Positions 1 through 7,303 are shown, counted from the first letter of the stretch. The stretch: 64,000 nucleotides of DNA from Bacteroidaceae bacterium (GCA_017458585.1 JAFTAJ010000036.1:1-64000); one strand, 5' to 3'. The notes: a model not told the origin generated them from the letters alone. Numbers and translations are program-made.

Positions 1-17
1 GGCGACATTCGTCGAAG

Positions 18-38
18 TAAGATGTTTGATGTAAGATG
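18..38. repeat. Heptamer word tract (TAAGATG type)
   Basis: Three consecutive 7-bp words, TAAGATG, TTTGATG and TAAGATG. The reverse complement CATCTTA is the word of the tracts at 24925-24959 and 26392-26419. No coding role is visible. Confidence 0.7.
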
Positions 39-43
39 TAAAA

Positions 44-188
44 TTTTTTTTGTTTTTGCCAATGAGCCGTGAGCGTTAGCTCTTTGGCGAAGACGCTGCG
101 TGTGGCGCGAGCTTGCTTGCAGCCAGACGCAGAGGCTGCGGCAAGAACGTATGCAATACGTGGCTCATTGGAGTTTTTTATGTTTTTG
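44..188. mobile_element. Candidate miniature hairpin element with flanking direct repeats
   Basis: A 113-bp segment (59-171) is bounded by perfect 10-bp inverted ends, CCAATGAGCC at 59-68 and GGCTCATTGG at 162-171. Inside are three smaller stems: GAGC/GCTC (71-82), CTGCGT/ACGCAG (96-101 with 127-132) and CGTAT/ATACG (148-160). The segment is flanked by 15-bp T-rich direct repeats at 44-58 and 174-188 that match at 14 of 15 positions, as expected for a target-site duplication, although T-rich sequence can give this by chance. It has no ORF and no tRNA features. It could be a non-autonomous mobile element or a structured RNA. Confidence 0.5.
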
Positions 189-218
189 TTTAATATCTGT
201 GTCGATTCGTGTTTTATT

Positions 219-239
219 CCTATAACCAATAACCTATAA
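219..239. repeat. Heptamer word tract (CCTATAA/CCAATAA)
   Basis: Three 7-bp words, CCTATAA, CCAATAA and CCTATAA, in tandem. The same CCAATAA word and the related ACTATAA occur in the spacer before lemA (16922-16958). Confidence 0.7.
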
Positions 240-241
240 AC

Positions 242-280
242 CTTCCTCCCCCCTACAAGGGGGATAAGAGGGGGTCTGTC
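242..280. repeat. C/G-run palindrome, REP-like, degenerate
   Basis: A run of C is followed by a short loop and AGGGGG, then a second G run at 269-274. Read on the minus strand it resembles the degenerate REP-like unit at 23183-23219. It is a diverged relative of the 50-bp two-hairpin element seen at 23273, 36551 and 38003. Confidence 0.5.
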
Positions 281-362
281 CAATTTAACGCTGACTTCGT
301 CACCAACTAACGCTGACTCTGTAGAATTTAATGCTGACTTCGTGGAAATTAAAGCTGACGGC
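281..362. repeat. Array of 21-bp units, partial copy (locus C)
   Basis: Four units of exactly 21 bp share the core GCTGACTTCGT preceded by an AT-rich part ending TTAA. The same core and period occur at 25056-25139 and, as AGCGCGACTT, at 37601-37684. This copy has only one arm and no palindromic core. Together with the features before it, it accounts for most of the 1-448 spacer; the remainder (363-448) shows only a weak TCAATTGTT/AACAATTG dyad. Confidence 0.65.
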
Positions 363-448
363 GCTCAGCCTAAAATCGTCAATTGTTCTCTGTTTTGCCC
401 CCTTTCGCTGCACAAACAATTGTCAATTCCTTTCGCAGCATTCCTTCG

Positions 449-1633
449 CTAAACGTAGAACTTGTGCTCCCGCAGCACCTGCCAGTTGCCGGAGGTGAAG
501 TCGGGCACTTTGACGGGCATGCCGCCACGGGCAGCGGACTGCGTGGAGAGCTCCACTATGGCAGACCACTCGGCAGCATCAAAGACATCCATATCCAGCG
601 GCAAGCCGTTGCGCAGACAATAGACGAGGCGGCTGTCCATAGCATGGTTCATGGTGTTGGGCGAGCCCTTGGCCACACCATCGTCAATCCACTCGCTAAC
701 GCCGCGCTCGCGGAAGGTGGCGGCGAGGCTCAGCGCCTCATCGCCCTCCAGGGTGGAGTCCATGCCCTTCAGCCGCACGGTGGGCAGAGGGTATTTCTGC
801 ACGAAGCCGTCGGTGCCGCACAGCTGCTGAAGACGGTTGTAAGGACGCGGGGTGCCTATGTCGTGCTGGAGCAGTATAGTGCGCCCCTCCACGGTATGGA
901 TGAGGGTGGTGTTGACGCGCCCGTCGAGCTGCCGCCCACGGCTGGTGAGCGAGACGAGGCTGTCCATACGGTCGCCACGGTGCAGATTCATGTGCAAGGC
1001 TATGGCGCCGAGGCCGTGTGTGGGATAGGCATTGCCGCCGCAGGCGAGGGTGTCGCGAGCCATCCAGTAGTTGTCGAGCCCACCATTCTCTGCTATCTCA
1101 TCGTCGAGATTATGTATATAGGCTCCCTCGCCGTGGGTGATATCGCCCAGCAGTCCCTGGCTGACCATCACGCGCGTGGCGGAGGCGAAGGTGTCGTAGC
1201 AGCAGTTCTCGAGCATCATGCAGTGGCAGCCCGTAGCCAAGCTCGTGTCGATGAGAGCCTGGCAGTCGGCAACGGTAAGGGCAGCGGGCACCTCCACGGC
1301 CACATGCTTGCCGCGGCTCATGGCCTTAAGGGCCAGCATGGCATGGGTGCGCCACTCGGTGCAGATATACACGAGGTCAACATCTGCATCGCCTATCAGA
1401 TTGTCTGCCGCATCGGCACCGCTATACTCGCGCCCCTTGGGGCGGCCGTCGGCCTCCATCAGACGGTTGGCAGCCTCCACACGCTGCGGGTCGCGGTCGG
1501 CCAGCGCTATTATCTCCGCTCCCTCCACCAGCGCATAGCGCTCCACGGCCTTCAGGCCACGGTGGCCAAGGCCCACGATGCCTATGTGGACTGTGGGCAA
1601 CGGCTTGACACTATACTCGAGCAATTGGCGCAT
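449..1633 (-). CDS. Gfo/Idh/MocA family oxidoreductase, GH109-like
   Basis: A 394-residue NAD(P)-dependent protein of the Gfo/Idh/MocA fold. The N-terminal Rossmann motif IGIVGLGHRG lies near residues 15-24, and an EVPAALT segment follows at the position of the family's EKP motif. The stretch LENCCYDTF followed by HGEGAYIHNLD matches the active-site region of GH109 N-acetylgalactosaminidase-type enzymes, which use NAD to hydrolyse glycosides. No signal peptide is visible, unlike many exported GH109 proteins, so it is probably cytoplasmic. I chose the ATG at 1633 because the open frame upstream runs through an 8-bp repeat tract and a promoter. The substrate is inferred only from family resemblance; a plain sugar dehydrogenase remains possible. 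Confidence 0.8.
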   Translation of the reverse strand: MRQLLEYSVKPLPTVHIGIVGLGHRGLKAVERYALVEGAEIIALADRDPQRVEAANRLMEADGRPKGREYSGADAADNLIGDADVDLVYICTEWRTHAMLALKAMSRGKHVAVEVPAALTVADCQALIDTSLATGCHCMMLENCCYDTFASATRVMVSQGLLGDITHGEGAYIHNLDDEIAENGGLDNYWMARDTLACGGNAYPTHGLGAIALHMNLHRGDRMDSLVSLTSRGRQLDGRVNTTLIHTVEGRTILLQHDIGTPRPYNRLQQLCGTDGFVQKYPLPTVRLKGMDSTLEGDEALSLAATFRERGVSEWIDDGVAKGSPNTMNHAMDSRLVYCLRNGLPLDMDVFDAAEWSAIVELSTQSAARGGMPVKVPDFTSGNWQVLREHKFYV

Positions 1634-1641
1634 AGAAGTAC

Positions 1642-1681
1642 AAGTTCGAGAGTTCAAGAGTTCGAAAGTTCGAGTGTTTAA
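1642..1681. repeat. Octamer word tract (RAGTTCRA)
   Basis: Five 8-bp words: AAGTTCGA, GAGTTCAA, GAGTTCGA, AAGTTCGA and GTGTTTAA. The tract lies in the leader of the GH109-like gene, 8 nt from its start. The same word occurs in frame inside tsaB at 3183-3216. Confidence 0.8.
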
Positions 1682-1696
1682 TGTTATTCTCGGGTG

Positions 1697-1704
1697 CAAA
1701 TATA
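1697..1704 (-). promoter_or_regulatory. Promoter -7 box of the GH109-like gene
   Basis: The minus strand reads TATATTTG, an exact match to the Bacteroidota -7 form TAnnTTTG. The transcript would start about 55-60 nt before the ATG at 1633, and its leader would contain the octamer tract. Confidence 0.6.
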
Positions 1705-1707
1705 CGA

Positions 1708-1744
1708 AAAAGTATGCCAACCTGGGTAAGATTGGCATACTTTT
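1708..1744 (-). terminator. Intrinsic terminator of rpmE2
   Basis: A perfect 13-bp stem, AAAAGTATGCCAA at 1708-1720 with TTGGCATACTTTT at 1732-1744, encloses an 11-nt loop. On the minus strand it ends in a T run. It lies between the L31 gene and the promoter of the next gene, and the T tail nearly abuts the -7 box at 1697-1704. Confidence 0.8.
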
Positions 1745-1766
1745 CATTTCTTTGGGCCTCGCTTTT

Positions 1767-2021
1767 TTACTTCTTGCGGGTAGCAGCGTAGCGGCTTAAG
1801 AACTTATCAACACGGCCGGCGGTGTCCACCAGGGTAGCCTTGCCTGTGTAGAAGGGGTGAGAAGTGTTGGAGATCTCCACCTTGATCAGCGGATAGGTCT
1901 CGCCTTCAAACTCGATAGTCTCTTTTGTCTTGCATGTGGAGCGGGTGAGAAACATGTCACCGTTGCTCATGTCCTTGAATACCACCGGACGATAGTCGGT
2001 AGGATGGATGTCTTTTTTCAT
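1767..2021 (-). CDS. rpmE2: 50S ribosomal protein L31 type B
   Basis: An 84-residue protein starting [15 protein letters not shown], the signature of the L31 family, with the type B features [12 protein letters not shown] and a C-terminal VDKFLSRY. The CxxC zinc-binding pairs of type A L31 are absent, so this is the zinc-independent paralogue type. The ATG at 2021 is used because this is the conserved N-terminus; the frame upstream is leader sequence. It stands alone between its own promoter and terminator. The family sits on the large subunit at the intersubunit bridge; in some bacteria the C- form replaces L31 under zinc shortage. Confidence 0.97.
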   Translation of the reverse strand: MKKDIHPTDYRPVVFKDMSNGDMFLTRSTCKTKETIEFEGETYPLIKVEISNTSHPFYTGKATLVDTAGRVDKFLSRYAATRKK

Positions 2022-2066
2022 GTCTTTTATTGTTTGTTGCTTCGTTATTTTCGAAAAATCGGAGTG

Positions 2067-2074
2067 CAAAGGTA
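2067..2074 (-). promoter_or_regulatory. rpmE2 promoter
   Basis: The minus strand reads TACCTTTG, an exact TAnnTTTG box, with a TTTG at 2096-2093 that is 18 nt upstream as a possible -33 element. The leader would be about 40 nt. Confidence 0.65.
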
Positions 2075-2201
2075 GATATTTTTTTTCTAACACAAAAAAT
2101 TTCTGTACTTTTTTCTTACCTGCGCTCTCATTTTTTGCATCGTTTTGCTCACGATTGACTATTTTATGCAGATAGTGGTGGGTTATTTGAGATTTATTGC
2201 G

Positions 2202-2209
2202 TAATTTTG
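2202..2209 (+). promoter_or_regulatory. Promoter -7 box of the DUF3256 operon, almost leaderless
   Basis: TAATTTTG is an exact -7 box and ends only 6 nt before the ATG at 2216. Since initiation in this phylum falls several nt after the box, the mRNA would begin at or very near the start codon. Confidence 0.6.
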
Positions 2210-2215
2210 CGCATC

Positions 2216-2818
2216 ATGATAAAGTATGTGCGAACGATACTGTTTGTCCTCTTGACAGCCCTGGGGCTACAAGACGCAGGGGCGCGGGTGATAAAGGATC
2301 TCTTCATCGCCATGCCCGACTCGCTGATGCCTATGCTCGACAACAATGCCCGCAAGGACCTCGTGGATATATGCCTGAGCGGCATGACCACGGCGCTGCC
2401 CAACGAGTGGGACGGCATGAGTGTGGTGCAGAAGCTGACCGACAACTTCCTGCAACTGCGCGAGGACAGCGAGGGCATCGTGACCACGCGCATGGCATTG
2501 CTGACGCATGGTAAGGACACGGTGGTGTGCATGGTACGCACGTTGCGCACGCCGCAGCCCGCGAGCGAGGTGCAATTTTTCAACTCCCGCTGGCAGGAGC
2601 TGAATGCCGACAAGCTAATCCAGATGCCGCTGCCCACAGAGTTTGTGCGCGACGATGAGAAACTGACGGAGGGTGTGTTGCCTGTGGAGTTTGTGGAGGC
2701 CGACCTCCAGATGACGGAGCGGGGCGACGCCACGCTGACCTTCACTACCAACACTTCTGCCAATGCCATTGTTTTCCAGTGGAAAGGAAAGAAGTTTGTG
2801 CGCGTTAAAAATAAATAA
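2216..2818 (+). CDS. DUF3256 family exported protein
   Basis: A 200-residue protein with an N-terminal signal peptide (IKYVRTILFVLLTALGLQDAGA, cleavage after AGA). It matches the Bacteroidota DUF3256 family, recognisable from the start IKDLFIAMPDSLMPML and the alternating short beta strands that follow. Function is unknown; export to the periplasm is inferred. I chose the ATG at 2216 rather than the TTG at 2207, because 2207 falls inside the -7 box. It is the first gene of the run through rseP and is separated from tsaB by a heptamer tract. Confidence 0.8.
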   Translation: MIKYVRTILFVLLTALGLQDAGARVIKDLFIAMPDSLMPMLDNNARKDLVDICLSGMTTALPNEWDGMSVVQKLTDNFLQLREDSEGIVTTRMALLTHGKDTVVCMVRTLRTPQPASEVQFFNSRWQELNADKLIQMPLPTEFVRDDEKLTEGVLPVEFVEADLQMTERGDATLTFTTNTSANAIVFQWKGKKFVRVKNK

Positions 2819-2831
2819 GGAGCAACATTGT

Positions 2832-2859
2832 TTTCAATGCTCAATGCTCAATTTTCAAT
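2832..2859. repeat. Heptamer word tract (ATTGAGC type, reverse)
   Basis: Four perfect 7-bp words, TTTCAAT, GCTCAAT, GCTCAAT and TTTCAAT, ending 2 nt before the tsaB start codon. The reverse complement ATTGAGC is the word found in and after cobS (31433-31467 and 31587-31712). Confidence 0.85.
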
Positions 2860-2861
2860 AC

Positions 2862-3596
2862 ATGGCCACCATCATACATATAGAGACATCCACCAACATA
2901 TGCAGCGTGGCACTGAGCCACGAGGGACTGTGTCTGTTCAGCAAGGAGGACCGCAACGGCCCTAACCACGCGCGGACTCTTGCTCCTATGGTGGAGGAGG
3001 CTCTGGGCGTGGCCGACAGCCGTGGCCTGCCGCCCGACGCGGTGGCGGTAAGTGCCGGTCCCGGCTCCTATACTGGCCTGCGCATCGGAGTGAGCACCGC
3101 CAAGGGGCTCTGCTACGGGCGCAACCTCAAGCTGATAGGGGTGAAGACACTGGAGCTGCTGTGTGTGCCGATACTTTTGGAGGAGTTCGAGAGTTCAAGA
3201 GTTCAAGAGTTTGAAGACTCGGACTTCCTGCTCTGCCCCATGATTGACGCCCGCAGGATGGAGGTATATACCGCCCTCTACGACCGCGCCCTCAATCCTC
3301 ACAGCGAGGTGGAGGCCAAGATAATCGATGAGAGCAGCTACCAAGAGGTGCTGGCCGAACGGCCTGTGCTGTTCTTCGGCAACGGTGCCGCCAAGTGCAA
3401 GAATGTGATAAAGCACAAAAATGCCCATTTCATCGAAGAGATTGTTCCGCTGGCACGCTATATGCTGCCGCTGGCCGACAAGGCGATGATGCTGGGCAAG
3501 ACTGAGGACGTGGCTTACTTTGAGCCTTTCTACTTGAAGGAGTTCATCGCTGGCACCTCCACGAAAATTAATAAAGTAATAGAGAACAGAGAATAG
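2862..3596 (+). CDS. tsaB: tRNA t6A biosynthesis protein TsaB
   Basis: A 244-residue ASKHA-fold protein, the partner of TsaD in making N6-threonylcarbamoyl-adenosine at tRNA position 37. It begins with IIHIETSTNICSVAL and has AVSAGPGSYTGLRIGVSTAKG, both typical of TsaB. The start at 2862 follows the heptamer tract directly. Residues about 108-119 (EFESSRVQEFED) are encoded by an 8-bp word tract at 3183-3216, and this segment falls where the family normally has a short loop. The last residues (IENRE) and the stop lie in another tract, 3581-3608. The TsaC partner is at 59507-60091. Confidence 0.93.
   Translation: MATIIHIETSTNICSVALSHEGLCLFSKEDRNGPNHARTLAPMVEEALGVADSRGLPPDAVAVSAGPGSYTGLRIGVSTAKGLCYGRNLKLIGVKTLELLCVPILLEEFESSRVQEFEDSDFLLCPMIDARRMEVYTALYDRALNPHSEVEAKIIDESSYQEVLAERPVLFFGNGAAKCKNVIKHKNAHFIEEIVPLARYMLPLADKAMMLGKTEDVAYFEPFYLKEFIAGTSTKINKVIENRE
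3183..3216. repeat. Octamer word tract inside tsaB
   Basis: GAGTTCGA, GAGTTCAA, GAGTTCAA and GAGTTTGA plus one G run through the coding frame of tsaB without a stop. The word equals that of the intergenic tract at 1642-1681, so the same sequence has been placed in a spacer and in a gene about 1.5 kb apart. Confidence 0.85.
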
Positions 3597-3608
3597 TGAA
3601 TAGAAAAT
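3581..3608. repeat. Heptamer tract carrying the tsaB stop codon
   Basis: AGAGAAC, AGAGAAT, AGTGAAT and AGAAAAT, followed by AGCGAT just before the next ATG. The TAG at 3594-3596 that ends tsaB is part of the repeat. Confidence 0.8.
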
Positions 3609-3614
3609 AGCGAT

Positions 3615-4211
3615 ATGGATTACAATACTACACGACCGAAACTCACTCTGCCCGAATACGGACGCAACGTACAGAAGATGGTGGACTACGCGCTCACCAT
3701 TGCCGACCGCAACGAGAGGCAGCAATGCGCTGAGACCATCATCAAGGTGATGGGCAGCATCTTCCCCCAGCAGAAAGGCTCTGCCGACTTCGAGCGCATG
3801 CTGTGGGATCATCTGGCTCTCATCGCTGATTACAAACTCGATGTTGACTTTCCCTATCCTGTCACCGTGATTAGCGAAGAAGAGACAGAGCACCCATTCC
3901 TTAGCTATCCCAAACAGCAAATAGACTATCGCCACTACGGTCATACCCTCGAGCAGATGATAAAGGCACTGCCCTCCATTCCCGAAGGCGAAGAGAGGGA
4001 TGAGGCCGTGCTCTTGGTGGTGGCACAGATGGCCAAGAGCCTGGCGACATGGAACCACACCGTGCTGTCGCCCGACAAACTGACCAACGACCTGCGCGAA
4101 CTGACCGGCGGACAAGTGGAGATGAACATCAGCACGCAGCGTCTGGAGAAAATCATTGCATCGGCACGCGCTCTGACCAAACCCGTCAATAACAAGAAAA
4201 AGAAGAGATAA
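3615..4211 (+). CDS. DUF4290 family protein
   Basis: A 198-residue soluble protein that I recognise as the Bacteroidota DUF4290 family from the start YNTTRPKLTLPEYGRNVQKMV and the later LSYPKQQIDYRHYGHTLEQMI. It is predicted to be largely alpha-helical, with a basic tail (NNKKKKR). Biochemical function is not known. It lies 18 nt after tsaB and 5 nt before murA, and sits in the murA operon. No membrane segment or signal peptide is visible. Confidence 0.85.
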   Translation: MDYNTTRPKLTLPEYGRNVQKMVDYALTIADRNERQQCAETIIKVMGSIFPQQKGSADFERMLWDHLALIADYKLDVDFPYPVTVISEEETEHPFLSYPKQQIDYRHYGHTLEQMIKALPSIPEGEERDEAVLLVVAQMAKSLATWNHTVLSPDKLTNDLRELTGGQVEMNISTQRLEKIIASARALTKPVNNKKKKR

Positions 4212-4216
4212 GCGAT

Positions 4217-5521
4217 ATGGCATCATTCGTAATAGAAGGCGGCCACAAGCTGCAAGGCGACATCACCCCCCAGGGCGCCAAGAACGAGGCTCTGGAAGTG
4301 ATTTGCGCTACTCTGCTCACTAGCGAGGAGGTGCGCATCAGTAATGTGCCCGAGATACTCGACGTGCTCCATCTCATCGAGCTGCTGCGCAATCTGGGCG
4401 TGGAGGTGACACGGTTGGGCAAGGGTGACTTTGTGTTCAAGGCCGCCAACATCAATCCCGACTATGCAAGCAGCGAGGAGTTTATGCGGCAGTGCGCCAC
4501 CCTCAGGGGCAGCGTGATGCTGGTTGGTCCGCTGTTGGCACGCTTCGGCACCGCCGTACTGGCCAAGCCCGGCGGCGACAAGATAGGCCGTCGCCGTGTG
4601 GACACCCACCTCTACGGCATGCAGCAGCTGGGCGCCTCACTCAGCAGCGACAACGAGAACTCGCGCTACACCCTCAAGGCTGAGGCTCTGCTCGGTACCG
4701 ACATGATACTGGACGAGGCGTCCGTGACCGGTACAGCCAATATCATCATGGCCGCTGTCCTGGCCAAAGGCACCACCACCATCTACAACGCAGCCTGCGA
4801 GCCATACGTGCAACAGCTCTGCAAGATGCTCTGCAATATGGGTGCCAAGATTAGCGGCATATCCTCCAACCTGCTGACCATCGAGGGCGTTGCCTCGCTA
4901 CACGGCGCCACCCACAAGGTGCATGCCGACATGATTGAGGTAGGCAGCTTCATCGGCATGTCGGTGATGCTCGGCGGCGGACTCACCATCCACGATGTCA
5001 ACGTAAGCGAGCTGGGCATCATTCCCAAATCATTCCAGCGGCTGGGCATCAGCCTGGAATACGGCCCCGATTATATCCGTGTGCCTAAGCAGGAGCATTA
5101 TCAGATAGAGACCTTCCTCGACGGCTCGTTTATGACTATCGACGATGCACCGTGGCCGGGCCTCACGCCCGACCTGCTGAGTGTGCTCATCGTGGTGGCC
5201 ACCCAGGCCAAGGGCACCGTGCTCTTCCACCAGAAGATGTTTGAGAGCCGCCTGTTCTTCGTGGACCGTCTCATAGAGATGGGAGCACAGATAATACTGT
5301 GCGACCCTCACCGCGCCGTGGTGGTAGGTCACGACAAAACCATCAAGCTCAGAGGCCGCCGCATGGTGTCGCCCGACATCCGTGCCGGTATCGCTCTGCT
5401 CATTGCCGCACTGAGTGCCGAGGGCACTAGCCGCATTGACAATGTAGAGCAGATTGACCGCGGCTACGAGGACATAGAAGTACGCCTCAATGCCCTAGGC
5501 GCAAAGATAACACGAGTATGA
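4217..5521 (+). CDS. murA: UDP-N-acetylglucosamine 1-carboxyvinyltransferase (Asp variant)
   Basis: A 434-residue EPSP-synthase-fold enzyme that transfers enolpyruvate from PEP to UDP-GlcNAc, the first committed step of peptidoglycan synthesis in the cytoplasm. The catalytic KN pair is at residues 22-23 (GAKNEALEV). The loop that normally reads PGGC has PGGDKIGRRRVD, so the fosfomycin-target cysteine (Cys115 in E. coli) is Asp121 here. Asp variants are catalytically active and fosfomycin-resistant in the enzymes where this was tested. The remaining loops, such as SVTGTANIIMAA and DGSFMTIDDAPWP, are normal. Its stop overlaps the rimM start as ATGA. Confidence 0.96.
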   Translation: MASFVIEGGHKLQGDITPQGAKNEALEVICATLLTSEEVRISNVPEILDVLHLIELLRNLGVEVTRLGKGDFVFKAANINPDYASSEEFMRQCATLRGSVMLVGPLLARFGTAVLAKPGGDKIGRRRVDTHLYGMQQLGASLSSDNENSRYTLKAEALLGTDMILDEASVTGTANIIMAAVLAKGTTTIYNAACEPYVQQLCKMLCNMGAKISGISSNLLTIEGVASLHGATHKVHADMIEVGSFIGMSVMLGGGLTIHDVNVSELGIIPKSFQRLGISLEYGPDYIRVPKQEHYQIETFLDGSFMTIDDAPWPGLTPDLLSVLIVVATQAKGTVLFHQKMFESRLFFVDRLIEMGAQIILCDPHRAVVVGHDKTIKLRGRRMVSPDIRAGIALLIAALSAEGTSRIDNVEQIDRGYEDIEVRLNALGAKITRV

Positions 5522-6042
5522 TACACCCCGATGAAGTATTCTACATAGGACGACTCGGCAGCACCCACGGTCTGAAGGGCGAGTTGACCTTACGCTTCAC
5601 CGACGACATATTCACCAGCGAGGACTGCAAATACCTGGTGTGCGACATCGACGGGCTGCTAGTGCCCTTCTTCCTTGAGGACTGGCGCATCCGCAGCAGC
5701 GAGACGGCAATAGTGAAATTTGAGGGCTACGACGATGTCAACGCCGTGCAGATACTGCAAAATGCCGACGTCTATTACCCCAAGTCTGCCGTGGGCAGTC
5801 AGCGCGGAGAACTCACGTCGTGGAAAGTGCTCACAGGCTTTGCAGTAAGCGATGTGACAGCAGGAGTGCTCGGCACCGTGACAGAGGTGGACGACACCTC
5901 TGCCAACACACTACTGGTGGTGGAATCGCCCGATGGGAAGGAGCTGGTGCTGCCAATGCACCCCGACCTCGTAGAAGCCCTCGACATCGACGCCCGCACC
6001 CTGCAGCTACGCCTGCCAGAAGGACTGCTGGATATCAATTGA
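5518..6042 (+). CDS. rimM: 16S rRNA processing protein RimM
   Basis: A 174-residue ribosome maturation factor for the 30S head domain. The N-terminal beta-barrel begins VFYIGRLGSTHGLKGELTLRF, typical of RimM, and the PRC-barrel follows with LTSWKVLTGFAVSD and LVLPMHPDLVEALD. The start overlaps the murA stop by 4 nt (ATGA), indicating translational coupling. The TGA stop lies within the first word of the following heptamer tract. Confidence 0.95.
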   Translation: MIHPDEVFYIGRLGSTHGLKGELTLRFTDDIFTSEDCKYLVCDIDGLLVPFFLEDWRIRSSETAIVKFEGYDDVNAVQILQNADVYYPKSAVGSQRGELTSWKVLTGFAVSDVTAGVLGTVTEVDDTSANTLLVVESPDGKELVLPMHPDLVEALDIDARTLQLRLPEGLLDIN

Positions 6043-6071
6043 TATTGAAAATTGAATATTGAACATTAAAG
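6038..6071. repeat. Heptamer tract (ATTGAAN) carrying the rimM stop codon
   Basis: ATTGAT, ATTGAAA, ATTGAAT, ATTGAAC and ATTAAAG in tandem. The rimM TGA (6040-6042) is in the first word and the dxr ATG follows 2 nt after the last. The word is close to the ATTGARC family seen at 2832, 31433 and 31587. Confidence 0.8.
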
Positions 6072-6073
6072 AC

Positions 6074-7234
6074 ATGTCTAAGAAACGAATCGCCATCCTC
6101 GGCTCCACAGGCTCCATAGGCACACAGACCCTGCAGGTCGTGGCTGAGCACCCTGACCTCTATGAGGTGCGTGTGCTCACAGCCCACAGCCAAGCCGACG
6201 CCTTGATAGGGCAGGCGCTACGCTTTGAGCCCGACGCCGTGGTGATTGTTGATGAGACACAATATAATAAGGTACGCGAGGCACTGGCCGACAGTCCCGT
6301 GAAGGTCTATTGCGGAGCCAAGGCTCTGACAGAAGTGGTGCAGTTGCCCTCCGTGGATGTGGTGCTCACCGCCACGGTAGGCTTCAGCGGACTCGAGCCC
6401 ACCATCGCTGCCATCAAGGCTGGCAAGCAGATTGCCCTGGCCAACAAAGAAACTCTTGTGGTGGCTGGCGAACTGATTACCGACCTGGCCATGAAGCACA
6501 GGGCCGCCATACTGCCCGTGGACAGCGAGCACAGCGCCATCTTCCAATGCCTCGTGGGCGAAGGCAACGAGCCCGACAAGATACTGCTCACCGCCTCGGG
6601 CGGCCCCTTCCGCCAGATGAGCAAAGAGCAACTGCAGACCGTGACTGCCGCACAGGCCCTACAGCATCCCACCTGGCACATGGGCGACAAGATAACCATC
6701 GATTCCGCAACCATGATCAACAAGGGTTTCGAGGTCATCGAGGCCAAGTGGCTCTTCGGCATAGGGGCGGAGAAGATAGAAGTGCTTGTGCATCCCCAGA
6801 GCATCGTGCACAGCGCCGTGCAGTTCTGCGACGGCAGCGTCAAGGCACAGCTAGGCCTGCCCGACATGAGGCTGCCCATACAGTACGCTCTCTCATACCC
6901 CCAGCGCCTGCAACTATCCGGCCCGCGCCTCGACCTGCTCAAGGTGGCAGACCTCACCTTTGAGCGACCCGATCTGCAACGCTTCCCATGCCTACCGCTC
7001 GCCTACGACGCCATAAGGCGTGGCGGCAATATGCCCTGCATACTCAATGCAGCCAATGAGGTGGCCAACCTCGCCTTCAGGCAGGATAAGATAACCTTCC
7101 CGCAGATAAGCGAGGTCATCGCCACCACCATGCAGACCGTCAGCTTCGAGGCCTCACCCTCGCTCGACACATATCGCCTCACCGACAGCGAAAGCCGCCG
7201 TGTAGCAACAGAGATAATTTCTAATTCCCATTAA
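6074..7234 (+). CDS. dxr: 1-deoxy-D-xylulose 5-phosphate reductoisomerase
   Basis: A 386-residue enzyme that converts DXP to 2-C-methyl-D-erythritol 4-phosphate with NADPH, the committed step of the MEP isoprenoid pathway. The NADPH loop GSTGSIG is near residues 10-16, ANKETLV follows, and the metal-binding region is PVDSEHSAIFQCL. HPTWHMGDKITIDSATMINKGFEVIEA is fully conserved. The ATG at 6074 is preferred to an in-frame TTG at 6059 that falls inside the heptamer tract. The last residues (NSH) and the stop are encoded by the following 11-bp repeat. Confidence 0.97.
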   Translation: MSKKRIAILGSTGSIGTQTLQVVAEHPDLYEVRVLTAHSQADALIGQALRFEPDAVVIVDETQYNKVREALADSPVKVYCGAKALTEVVQLPSVDVVLTATVGFSGLEPTIAAIKAGKQIALANKETLVVAGELITDLAMKHRAAILPVDSEHSAIFQCLVGEGNEPDKILLTASGGPFRQMSKEQLQTVTAAQALQHPTWHMGDKITIDSATMINKGFEVIEAKWLFGIGAEKIEVLVHPQSIVHSAVQFCDGSVKAQLGLPDMRLPIQYALSYPQRLQLSGPRLDLLKVADLTFERPDLQRFPCLPLAYDAIRRGGNMPCILNAANEVANLAFRQDKITFPQISEVIATTMQTVSFEASPSLDTYRLTDSESRRVATEIISNSH

Positions 7235-7303
7235 CTTCCTGTTAACTTCCCATTAACTACCCATTAACTTCCTGTTAACTTCCCATTAACTTCCCATTAA
7301 CTA
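7227..7303. repeat. Seven tandem 11-bp words between dxr and rseP
   Basis: Seven units of exactly 11 bp alternate among CCCATTAACTT, CCTGTTAACTT and CCCATTAACTA. The TAA in the first unit ends dxr. A degenerate tail (CTTTTAATTCTTAACTTTT) runs to the start of rseP. This fills the whole spacer. Confidence 0.9.

Noticed and set aside
59-171. tRNA-like cloverleaf
   Set aside because: The outer stem is 10 bp, the length is 113, there is no T-loop consensus or anticodon arm of proper size, and no CCA-ready end.
383-1681. 432-residue open frame on plus opposite the GH109-like gene
   Set aside because: It is a shadow of the minus-strand gene caused by GC-rich codons; the protein has no recognisable motifs and runs into the repeat array.
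3195-4226. 343-residue minus-strand frame over tsaB and DUF4290
   Set aside because: Antisense shadow of two well-supported plus-strand genes, with no family resemblance.
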